NCBI GenBank assembly: GCA_034433515.1 | Contig: DAOUAL010000024.1 | Span: 1 to 7,844 of the forward strand | Direction: 5' to 3' | From: DAOTXS01 sp034433515 | GTDB lineage: Bacteria; Chloroflexota; Anaerolineae; UBA4142 | Length of the DNA stretch: 7,844 nt | In this document: positions 1 through 5,509 of the stretch, in pieces | Layout: the number at the start of each line of letters is the position of its first letter | Numbering within the stretch: position 1 is the stretch's first letter | Made by a program: the position numbers and the translations under genes | The notes under the pieces: model-generated | What the model was told of the DNA's origin: nothing | What the model saw: the letters and a program-made list of their open reading frames with translations, nothing else | Database searches by the model: none

Positions 1-416
1 GACTGGGTATCCCTAATCGCCCTAAACGCATCCTGCGCTCGTTGCATCCCGGCAATCTTGGCTGGATCGCTCTTGGGTCCCACGATGATGAAATCGTTGT
101 ACATCACATCAAAGCGTTCGCGCGCATTTCTGTCCGCTACAAACTTGTCTTCGGCGGGATGATCATGCACGAGCAAGACATCGGCATCGCCTTTCTGTCC
201 AATGGCGATGGCTTGGCCCGTCCCGACGGCGATGACATCTATTTTGCAATTGAATTGCTTTTCAAAGTCGGGCAGGATGAAAGCGAGCAAGCCGGAATCG
301 TACGTACTGGTGGTGGTGGCAAGACGGAGAAGACAGGGCGAGGTCGCCGTCGAAACGGTGCAGGCGGTCAGCGTGATGAGCGATAAAAAAATAAACGGGT
401 GAAAGGAACGTTTCAT
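1..416 (-). CDS. tupA: TupA-type tungstate-binding lipoprotein, 5' part only
   Basis: Substrate-binding component of a tungstate ABC importer, expected to sit on the outer face of the cytoplasmic membrane and hand the oxyanion to TupB/TupC. Only the first 138 codons lie in the window; the C-terminal half is beyond position 1. The N-terminus is a lipoprotein signal: basic MKR, a hydrophobic stretch and the lipobox LTAC at residues 16-19, so Cys19 is the likely lipidated residue. The mature part begins with the family hallmark LATTTSTYDSGLL (32-44). It continues with VIAVGTGQAIAIGQKGDADV (61-80), LVHDHPAEDKFVAD (82-95) and MYNDFIIVGPKSDPAKI (105-121), all typical of TupA rather than ModA. Residues 96-100 (RNARE) differ from the GYG-containing stretch I would expect there. 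It follows rlmB on the same strand after 84 nt. There is no clear Shine-Dalgarno before the ATG at 416. Function is confident at family level; tungstate rather than molybdate preference is inferred from the family. Confidence 0.88.
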   Translation of the reverse strand, partial: MKRSFHPFIFLSLITLTACTVSTATSPCLLRLATTTSTYDSGLLAFILPDFEKQFNCKIDVIAVGTGQAIAIGQKGDADVLLVHDHPAEDKFVADRNARERFDVMYNDFIIVGPKSDPAKIAGMQRAQDAFRAIRDTQ

Positions 417-500
417 TGAGGTGGGATGGAACATCTAGTGCAGCAACATGAAAAAGTTGCATACCAGCCCTATACTGAGATGCGGGCAGTTGATGCACTA

Positions 501-1244
501 CTAGGGCGCGGCAGTTACACGTTGCATCTTGACCGTGTACAAAACGATGGAGCCAGCCACCGCGACATTCAACGAATCCACCTTGCCCCACATCGGCAAG
601 CGCACGAGGAAATCGCATTTCTCGCGCACCAGCCGGCTCAATCCTTCGCCTTCGCTACCCAGCACCAGTGCCAGTGGCATCTTGTAATCGAGTGTGGAAA
701 AATCTTGCGCTGCCGGCACATTCTCCACACCTACAATCCACACATTCGCGCGTTTGAGTCGTTCGATGGTGCGCGCTAGATTTGTAACGCGCACAATGTT
801 GAGATGATGAACCGCGCCCGCCGAGGCTTTGATGACCGCCGGCGTTACGCCCACCGCGCGTCGTTCGGCGATAATCACGCCATCCACGCCGACCGCCTCC
901 GCCGTCCGCAAGAGCGTACCAAAATTCTGCGGGTCTTGAACCGAATCGAGGATCAAGATCAACGCTGGCTCTACCCGTTCATTGGTGCCGGCAAGAATAT
1001 CTTCCAGTTCGGCGTACGTATAACTGGTAATGCGCGCAACCACCCCTTGGTGATCGCGCGCCAGGCGATCCAACTCGATCCGGGCAACCCCGCGCACCGG
1101 CACATTTTTTGTTTTAGCAAGTGCCAGCAACTCGTTGAGCGCGCCGCGCGAATGCACACCCATCGCTACCCAAATTTCTTCGATGGTGTGACCGGCGCGG
1201 AGCGCTTCCAAAATCGCGTGACGACCGTAAAGATATTCTGGCAT
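501..1244 (-). CDS. rlmB: 23S rRNA (guanosine-2'-O-)-methyltransferase RlmB, SpoU/TrmH family
   Basis: AdoMet-dependent 2'-O-methyltransferase; the family member RlmB modifies a guanosine in the peptidyl-transferase region of 23S rRNA (G2251 in E. coli). The 247-aa length is normal. Residues 3-78 match the N-terminal SpoU substrate-binding domain, starting YLYGRHAILEALRAG. The SPOUT (trefoil-knot) catalytic domain follows with its three motifs. Motif 1 is LDSVQDPQNFGTLLRTAEAVG (from 99; Asn107, Arg113). Motif 2 is VLGSEGEGL (194-202; Glu198). Motif 3 is RLPMWGKVDSLNVAVAG (215-231; Ser224, Asn226). The start ATG at 1244 lies 6 nt after the cysS stop, so the two are almost certainly cotranscribed, perhaps translationally coupled; the Shine-Dalgarno is weak (GGAAAG, somewhat far upstream). 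cysS-rlmB adjacency is common in bacteria. The family also includes tRNA methyltransferases (TrmH), but the N-terminal domain and the neighbour favour RlmB. Confidence 0.93.
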   Translation of the reverse strand: MPEYLYGRHAILEALRAGHTIEEIWVAMGVHSRGALNELLALAKTKNVPVRGVARIELDRLARDHQGVVARITSYTYAELEDILAGTNERVEPALILILDSVQDPQNFGTLLRTAEAVGVDGVIIAERRAVGVTPAVIKASAGAVHHLNIVRVTNLARTIERLKRANVWIVGVENVPAAQDFSTLDYKMPLALVLGSEGEGLSRLVREKCDFLVRLPMWGKVDSLNVAVAGSIVLYTVKMQRVTAAP

Positions 1245-1250
1245 TCGTCA

Positions 1251-2657
1251 TTAGCCGGCTTTCCATGTGGTGCCTTGGGGTCCATCCTCCAGGATGACAC
1301 CCAGTTTTGCCAACTCGTTGCGCACCTGATCTGCCAACGCGTACTGTTTTGCCGCACGCAAATCCTTGCGGACCTGAATCAACAATTCGATAAACGGCGC
1401 GGCTTCCAGCAACTTGGCTTTGGGTTCCTCAAGCGTCAACCCTAACACACCGGCAAGTTCGCGCAAGGTGGCTTGCGCTGGCGCAAGCATCTGCGGCGAT
1501 GCCCCTTCATCGCGTGCACGATTGATTTCACGCGCCAAATCGTACAGCGTTGCAATCGCCTGGGGGGTACCAAAATCGTCGTCCATCGCAACGATGAATT
1601 TTTCGCGCGTTTGTTTCGCAAACTGGGTCAACGCATTTTCGTCCGATGCGTGGGGCGCGATGGCATCTTTGACCGCGACGCGCAAGCGTTCCAATCCACG
1701 TGCCGCCGCATCCACATCCGCATCCGTCCAGGCTAGCGGCGTGCGATAATGGGTCGAAAGCAAATACAAGCGAATCTCGTCCGACGTGTGCCGCGCCAGC
1801 GCATCGTTGATCCACAACGTGTTACCCACGTGGCGCGACATTTTATCTTCCGCCGAGGTATCGCCACTCAAGCGCAAGAGCGCGTTGTGCATCCAATACT
1901 TGGCAAACGGTTTTTTGCCGGTGAACGCTTCGCTTTGGGCGATTTCATTTTCGTGATGCGGAAAGATTACATCGTGGCCCCCGCCGTGAATGTCAATTTG
2001 GGGTCCGTGTTCCACATAGTTCATCGCCGAACATTCGATATGCCAGCCCGGGCGTCCCTTGCCCCACGGGCTATCCCACGCGGGTTCACCGGGCTTGGAA
2101 GATTTCCACAAGGCAAAATCCATCGGGTCTTCTTTGCGTTCATCCACCGCGATGCGCGCGCCGGCTTCCATCTCATCCAACGACCGATGCGATAACTTGC
2201 CGTACTCCGGAAATTGCCGTACGCGAAAATACACGTCGCCGTCCACCTCGTACGCGAATCCTTTGACGATGAGTCCTTGCGTGATTTCGATAATTTGCGG
2301 AATGACGCCGGTCGCGCGCGGGTACGCATCCGCCCGTTCGATGTGGAGTGCGTCCATTTCGTTCAAGAATCGTTCGATGTACACTTGGGCAATCTCTTGA
2401 ATCGTCCGCTTTTCTTTTTGTGCGCGCGCAATGATGCGATCTTCAATATCGGTAAAATTTTGGACGTGGCGCACTTGATAGCCGCGAAACTTGAGATAGC
2501 GTTTGACCACATCAAAGACAATGTAGGAAAAGGCGTGTCCCACGTGGCACGGATCATAGAGGTTGGGGCCGCAAACATACATTGCCACACGCCCCGGGAC
2601 ATTGGGCACAAACTCTTCTTTTTGTCGAGTCAGGGTATTGTAAATTCGTAGAGCCAT
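1251..2657 (-). CDS. cysS: cysteinyl-tRNA synthetase
   Basis: Class I aminoacyl-tRNA synthetase that activates cysteine with ATP and charges tRNA-Cys in the cytosol. At 468 aa it is full length. The Rossmann core opens with YVCGPNLYDPCHVGHAFSY, which holds the HIGH motif as HVGH (38-41). The four zinc ligands that select cysteine are all present: Cys29, Cys209 (HIECSAM), His234 and Glu238 (FPHHENEIAQSEA), at nearly the same residue numbers as in the E. coli enzyme. The KMSKS loop reads KMSRH (272-276), preceded by an SGDTSAED stretch, a divergence from the usual form. A DALR-type helical domain follows (about 350-410), and the C-terminus carries the usual IxDxxxGTxW-like ending (ILEDGPQGTTW, 455-465). 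The start ATG at 2657 has GGAG at 2665-2668, 7 nt upstream. It is followed after 6 nt by rlmB and preceded by a terminator hairpin, so the promoter of the cysS-rlmB unit is not obvious. Confidence 0.96.
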   Translation of the reverse strand: MALRIYNTLTRQKEEFVPNVPGRVAMYVCGPNLYDPCHVGHAFSYIVFDVVKRYLKFRGYQVRHVQNFTDIEDRIIARAQKEKRTIQEIAQVYIERFLNEMDALHIERADAYPRATGVIPQIIEITQGLIVKGFAYEVDGDVYFRVRQFPEYGKLSHRSLDEMEAGARIAVDERKEDPMDFALWKSSKPGEPAWDSPWGKGRPGWHIECSAMNYVEHGPQIDIHGGGHDVIFPHHENEIAQSEAFTGKKPFAKYWMHNALLRLSGDTSAEDKMSRHVGNTLWINDALARHTSDEIRLYLLSTHYRTPLAWTDADVDAAARGLERLRVAVKDAIAPHASDENALTQFAKQTREKFIVAMDDDFGTPQAIATLYDLAREINRARDEGASPQMLAPAQATLRELAGVLGLTLEEPKAKLLEAAPFIELLIQVRKDLRAAKQYALADQVRNELAKLGVILEDGPQGTTWKAG

Positions 2658-2686
2658 AGTTTTTCTCCGGTCAGGCGATCAACTTG

Positions 2687-2718
2687 AAAAGGGGACACGG
2701 TGATGATCACCGGTCCCC
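2687..2718 (-). terminator. rho-independent terminator after the PIN-TRAM gene
   Basis: On the minus strand GGGGACCGGTGAT pairs with ATCACCGTGTCCCC, giving two perfect helices of 6 and about 5-7 bp separated by one bulged A. The apical loop is about 5 nt and the stem is followed at once by TTTTC. The stem starts 45 nt past the PIN-TRAM stop codon, and the T-run ends about 30 nt before the cysS ATG. The T-run is short (4), so termination may be partial and allow read-through into cysS. Confidence 0.68.
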
Positions 2719-2763
2719 ATCGTACACCAGCACACGAACAATCCCCACCACCTCATCGCCGAC

Positions 2764-3807
2764 CTATTTCTTCTCTTCCATGATTGGAGTTGCAAAAATC
2801 ATCCGACCTTGATTCGTTTGGAGCATCCGGGTAACCGTCACATCAATCTCGGTGCCGATATGGCGCTTGGCATTGTCCACCACCACCATCGTCCCATCGT
2901 CCAAATAGCCCACGCCTTGGCCCAACTCTTTACCTTCTTGAACGATGTACACGCGCATCGCTTCGCCGGGCAAAACGACCGCCCGGACGGCGTTCGCCAA
3001 CTCGTTAATGTTCAGAATCCGTACCCCTTGCAATTCGGCGACCCGATTCAGATTATAATCGTTGGTTACAATCGGGCAATGCAAGTTTTTTGCCAGGCGA
3101 ATCAACTTGTCATCTACCTCGCGGACATCTTCCACATCGAGATCGGTGATGCGAATCGGCACGATAGATTCTTTTTGCAGTTTGTTCAACATCTCCAAGC
3201 CGCGGCGACCGCGGTTGCGGCGCAAGGGATCCGGCGAATCGGCAATGTGTTGAAGTTCGGCGAGGACAAAGCGCGGAATCATCATCGTACCATCAATAAA
3301 GCCGGTGCGCGAAATATCGGCAATGCGGCCATCAATGATCACGCTGGTATCCAACAAGACCGAACGTTCCGCCGCTGCCTTGGACCCATCGCGTCCCAAG
3401 CGTCCGCTCAACAAAGCAAAGAAATCGCGCTCGCGCATCACCATGACCCACGCGCCCAAATAGCCAAAGAGCAAGAGTGAGACAAACGGCAGAATCGAGC
3501 CCAGCGGGTTGGGGAGAAATGACAGTGGAAAAGAAGTCAGCGCAGCAATAATCAATCCGATCAGCAACCCGATGGTGGCGGCAAGGAGTTGTTGGGTGGG
3601 AATCTGGCGAATGGTCTTGCGCATCCACAGATAAGGACGAATGGTGATCCACGGCGTCACTAACAAACCCAACGCCGCGCCCGCCAGAACGAGAACGATG
3701 ACGTAACGAATCTGGGCTTCGCCGGCGCCCAAGGCATCGCCAATGCGCCAGCCAATCAGCGCAAAAACAGTCATTCCAACGAGACGGAGGAGAACCTCGA
3801 TTGTCAT
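2764..3807 (-). CDS. membrane-anchored PIN-TRAM domain protein (YacL family)
   Basis: A protein of 347 aa resembling Bacillus YacL: N-terminal membrane helices, a PIN (PilT N-terminal) nuclease-like domain and a C-terminal TRAM RNA-binding domain. Four hydrophobic helices lie at about 5-25, 33-51, 74-92 and 103-124. The PIN domain (about 148-272) starts SVLLDTSVIIDGRI (Asp153, Asp159). It continues with VLAELQ (Glu184), VDDKLIRLAK (Asp232/233) and PIVTNDYNLNRVAEL (Asp250), so the acidic metal site looks intact. The TRAM domain (about 283-339) ends VTRMLQTNQGRMIFA. The family is thought to act on RNA at the membrane; the substrate is unknown, so this is a family-level call. I place the start at 3807, not at the in-frame ATG at 3894, because the ATG at 3807 has an almost perfect Shine-Dalgarno and gives the usual MTIEVLLRL-type N-terminus. 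It heads the left-hand cluster, with its own promoter and terminator. Confidence 0.9.
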   Translation of the reverse strand: MTIEVLLRLVGMTVFALIGWRIGDALGAGEAQIRYVIVLVLAGAALGLLVTPWITIRPYLWMRKTIRQIPTQQLLAATIGLLIGLIIAALTSFPLSFLPNPLGSILPFVSLLLFGYLGAWVMVMRERDFFALLSGRLGRDGSKAAAERSVLLDTSVIIDGRIADISRTGFIDGTMMIPRFVLAELQHIADSPDPLRRNRGRRGLEMLNKLQKESIVPIRITDLDVEDVREVDDKLIRLAKNLHCPIVTNDYNLNRVAELQGVRILNINELANAVRAVVLPGEAMRVYIVQEGKELGQGVGYLDDGTMVVVDNAKRHIGTEIDVTVTRMLQTNQGRMIFATPIMEEKK

Positions 3808-3810
3808 GAT

Positions 3811-3820
3811 AACCTCCTCC
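3811..3820 (-). promoter_or_regulatory. strong ribosome binding site that fixes the PIN-TRAM start
   Basis: On the minus strand GGAGGAGGTT stands 3 nt before the ATG at 3807 (GGAGG core to ATG about 5 nt). It is close to the ideal anti-16S complement and decides against the in-frame ATG at 3894, which would add 29 residues and has no such site. Confidence 0.85.
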
Positions 3821-3837
3821 CGGCACCCGTTTACAAC

Positions 3838-3860
3838 AAAAAAGCGTACCGCGGGGGTAC
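3838..3860 (-). promoter_or_regulatory. terminator-like hairpin in the PIN-TRAM leader
   Basis: On the minus strand GTACC, a 5-nt loop (CCCGC) and GGTAC are followed by GC and six T residues. The hairpin lies about 30 nt upstream of the PIN-TRAM start and about 145 nt downstream of the predicted transcription start. A 5-bp stem is short for an intrinsic terminator, so this is a weak attenuator or pause-site candidate only. I see no ligand-binding or leader-peptide structure that would make it switchable. Confidence 0.3.
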
Positions 3861-4012
3861 ACTCAACCAAGGAAGAAAAAGAAAAAAGATACAATTGCTG
3901 TAAAAACAGGTAACACGATCACCTTGAATAACGGAACACAGGTTGAGCGACTCTCCGGCAGAACACGATCATATGCAATTGGGTAACTCGGGATTGAATT
4001 TCAAGCGAATGT

Positions 4013-4041
4013 ATCTTAGCATAGGACATTCCAAATGTCAA
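4013..4041 (-). promoter_or_regulatory. sigma-70 type promoter for the PIN-TRAM gene
   Basis: On the minus strand: TTGACA (4036-4041), a 17-nt spacer, TAAGAT (4013-4018). The spacer ends in TGC, so this is also an extended -10 (TGn). The -35 is perfect and the -10 matches 4 of 6. Transcription would begin near 4005, giving a leader of about 200 nt before the start at 3807. Confidence 0.65.
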
Positions 4042-4114
4042 TCACGATTTGGGGTTTTATCCAAGTCGCGTCGAACGCCAAGCGCACCTGCGCGTACTAG
4101 ACACCGTTCGCCGA

Positions 4115-4143
4115 TTGGAAAAAATCCCCAACTCGTGTAGAAT
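4115..4143 (+). promoter_or_regulatory. candidate promoter upstream of the reductase gene
   Basis: TTGGAA (4115-4120), a 17-nt spacer, TAGAAT (4138-4143); 4 of 6 and 5 of 6 matches to the sigma-70 consensus. Transcription from here would give a leader of about 230 nt carrying both palindromes before the reductase start at 4381. No better promoter is visible closer to the gene. Confidence 0.42.
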
Positions 4144-4202
4144 ACAAGAACACAATGCTTCTTGGTAATGGCTCATCGCCACTGGCGCACTAGCGGTTGG
4201 AT

Positions 4203-4250
4203 GAAAATGGACTACGTGTAGGACAAATTTCAAATTTGTCCTACATTTTC
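4203..4250. repeat. long perfect palindrome with matching flanks
   Basis: A 14-bp perfect inverted repeat (TGTAGGACAAATTT, 4217-4230, and its complement 4232-4245) around a single C at 4231. Outside it, GAAAA (4203-4207) pairs with TTTTC (4246-4250), leaving a 9-nt bulge (4208-4216) on one side only. It lies in the gene-free region. It resembles an interspersed palindromic (REP-like) element. It is not a good terminator because no T-run follows on either strand. Confidence 0.6.
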
Positions 4251-4331
4251 AGAAGAGTTGCTCATTCGCCGTTGGGCGCATCCGCAGAGAGATGAAAATA
4301 AGCGAGTGCCATAGTACGGCGCTTGATCGCC

Positions 4332-4349
4332 CGCGCGATGAATCGCGCG
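4332..4349. repeat. GC-rich palindrome in the reductase leader
   Basis: CGCGCGAT (4332-4339), 2-nt spacer GA, ATCGCGCG (4342-4349): an 8-bp perfect inverted repeat ending 31 nt before the reductase start. A seven-T run follows after about 12 nt, too far for a standard intrinsic terminator. It could be a REP-like repeat or an operator-type site. Confidence 0.5.
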
Positions 4350-4380
4350 ACTACAAACCTATTTTTTTAGAGGAGAATCT

Positions 4381-5367
4381 ATGAAACCTCGAGTCTTTAT
4401 CACGCGTATGTTACCGCAACCAGCGCTGGATCGTATTCTATCGGTCTGCGAAACTGAGGTGTGGCAAGACGAACTACCGCCGCCGCGCGAGGTCTTGCTG
4501 AGTAAGGTTCGCCACGTGGACGGCTTACTCTCTTTGCTCACCGACAAGATTGATGCGCTGTTGATGGACAATGCGCCCCGGCTCAAGGTCATCAGCAATT
4601 GCGCTGTTGGGTTTGATAACATTGACGTCCCGGCTGCTACCCAACGTGGCATCGCCGTGGGCAACACGCCTGGCGTCCTCACCGAAACAACCGCCGATTT
4701 TGCGTTCGCCTTGTTGATGGCGGCGGCGCGCCGCGTGGTCGAAGGGGATCGTTACACACGCGCGGGCAAGTGGAAAACCTGGGGATTGACAGTGTTGCTG
4801 GGTCAAGATGTGTACGGCGCAACACTCGGTTTGATCGGCTTGGGGCGCATTGGCACAGCGATGGCAAAACGCGCTAAAGGATTCGAGATGCGCGTGTTGT
4901 ACTATGATCTGTACCGGCGTGAAGACTTGGAAAAACAACTGGGGATTACGTTTGCCGATCTAGCCACCGTCGTCCGGGAAGCCGATTTTGTGAGTGTGCA
5001 TACGCCCTTGACCAACGAAACCAAACATCTCATTAACGCCGACTTGTTGCACAAGATGAAAAAGACGGCGATTCTCATCAACACCTCGCGCGGTCCCGTG
5101 GTAGATCAAGCCGCGTTGTACGCCGCCCTGCGCGATGGCGTGATTGCTGGCGCCGCGTTGGATGTAACCGACCCCGAACCGATTGCAATGGATGATCCGT
5201 TGCTCACGTTGGAGAATTGCATCATTGCGCCACACATTGCCAGCGCCTCGGTTACCACGCGCACCAAAATGGCAATGATGGCGGCGGAGAATTTGCTGGC
5301 TGGCTTGCGCGGCGAACCGTTGCCCAACCCGGTCAATCCGGAGGTCAAACCAAAAACACTCGGTTGA
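4381..5367 (+). CDS. glyoxylate/hydroxypyruvate reductase (D-2-hydroxyacid dehydrogenase family)
   Basis: NAD(P)H-dependent reductase of the D-isomer-specific 2-hydroxyacid dehydrogenase family, expected to interconvert glyoxylate/glycolate or hydroxypyruvate/D-glycerate in the cytosol. The 328-aa sequence follows archaeal glyoxylate reductase (GyaR) closely, from KPRVFITRMLP through VGFDNIDVPAATQRGIAV and NTPGVLTETTADFAFALL (95-112). The nucleotide-binding glycines are GLGRIG (153-158). The catalytic residues are Arg237 in INTSRGPVVD, Glu266 in DVTDPEP and His285 in IAPHIASAS. Asp176 at the end of the second Rossmann strand (VLYYDLYRRED) suggests NADH preference. No ACT domain is present, so it is not a long-form SerA phosphoglycerate dehydrogenase. 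The start ATG at 4381 has GAGGAG at 4370-4375. The gene stands alone on the plus strand, and its stop codon lies inside the loop of its own terminator. The family is certain; the exact 2-keto acid is inferred. Confidence 0.88.
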   Translation: MKPRVFITRMLPQPALDRILSVCETEVWQDELPPPREVLLSKVRHVDGLLSLLTDKIDALLMDNAPRLKVISNCAVGFDNIDVPAATQRGIAVGNTPGVLTETTADFAFALLMAAARRVVEGDRYTRAGKWKTWGLTVLLGQDVYGATLGLIGLGRIGTAMAKRAKGFEMRVLYYDLYRREDLEKQLGITFADLATVVREADFVSVHTPLTNETKHLINADLLHKMKKTAILINTSRGPVVDQAALYAALRDGVIAGAALDVTDPEPIAMDDPLLTLENCIIAPHIASASVTTRTKMAMMAAENLLAGLRGEPLPNPVNPEVKPKTLG

Positions 5368-5382
5368 TTACCGAGTGTTTTT
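5352..5382. terminator. symmetrical terminator shared by the reductase gene and tRNA-Leu
   Basis: AAAAACACTCGGT (5352-5364), 5-nt loop, ACCGAGTGTTTTT (5370-5382): a perfect 13-bp stem with A and T runs at its ends, so it can end transcription in both directions. The loop (5365-5369) holds the reductase stop codon TGA, so the last codons of the gene form the left arm. On the minus strand it lies 5 nt beyond the tRNA-Leu 3' end. Confidence 0.88.
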
Positions 5383-5387
5383 GTGTG

Positions 5388-5468
5388 TGCCCCGGGAGAG
5401 ACTTGAACTCTCACGCCTTTCGGCACAGCCCCTCAAACTGCCGCGTATGCCAATTCCGCCACCGGGGC
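5388..5468 (-). tRNA. tRNA-Leu (anticodon GAG)
   Basis: A class II tRNA of 81 nt without an encoded CCA (the next bases are CAC). The acceptor stem GCCCCGG/CCGGGGC is perfect, with discriminator A. The T arm is GAGAG-TTCAAGT-CTCTC. The anticodon arm is GCAGT-TTGAGGG-GCTGT, with G-U pairs at both ends. The anticodon GAG is at 5432-5434, reading CUC and CUU codons. The long variable arm GCC-GAAA-GGC is typical of leucine tRNA. A consensus promoter lies directly upstream and a bidirectional terminator directly downstream, so it forms its own transcription unit. Confidence 0.95.
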
Positions 5469-5480
5469 ATTGCGCGTTGC

Positions 5481-5509
5481 ATTATAGACACAATTGCAAA
5501 CCGTGTCAA
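5481..5509 (-). promoter_or_regulatory. consensus sigma-70 promoter of tRNA-Leu
   Basis: On the minus strand: TTGACA (5504-5509), exactly 17 nt, TATAAT (5481-5486), then 12 nt to the first base of the tRNA. Every hexamer base matches the consensus. The -35 box contains the TGA stop (5506-5508) of the preceding gene, so promoter and coding end are interlocked. Confidence 0.9.

Larger units (their letters stand above)
3808..4380. other. 573-bp intergenic region between divergent genes
   Basis: There is no convincing gene between the PIN-TRAM start (minus) and the reductase start (plus). It contains the PIN-TRAM ribosome binding site and a leader hairpin, a minus-strand promoter (4013-4041), a possible plus-strand promoter (4115-4143), and two palindromes (4203-4250 and 4332-4349). 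Several A/T-rich tracts near 3870-3905 add nothing recognisable. A small RNA from the 4144-4330 stretch cannot be excluded, but no known family is recognised. Confidence 0.7.

Noticed and set aside
42..386. Open frame of 114 codons on the plus strand
   Set aside because: It is the complement of tupA; the minus frame has a lipoprotein signal and family motifs.
417..500. Possible molybdenum/tungsten cofactor riboswitch upstream of tupA
   Set aside because: The gap is only 84 nt and holds just a 5-bp hairpin (GCAAC/GTTGC) with a loop; it is too small for that riboswitch, and no conserved core is recognised.
804..1445. Plus-strand open frame of 213 codons
   Set aside because: It lies antisense across rlmB and the end of cysS; the composition is rich in Arg, His and Gln as expected of a shadow frame.
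2809..3480. Plus-strand open frame of 223 codons
   Set aside because: It is antisense to the PIN-TRAM gene, has no ribosome binding site and shows no domain pattern.
3845..3858. GTACCGCGG on the plus strand resembles the conserved T-box sequence
   Set aside because: It is on the strand opposite the PIN-TRAM gene, no aminoacyl-tRNA synthetase or amino-acid gene follows on the plus strand, and no specifier stem is present.
3943..4140. Plus-strand open frame of 65 codons in the gene-free region
   Set aside because: There is no Shine-Dalgarno, the composition is low quality, and it covers the strong minus-strand promoter at 4013-4041.
4154..4192. 12-codon open frame after the candidate plus-strand promoter, a possible leader peptide
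   Set aside because: There is no ribosome binding site and no run of regulatory codons.
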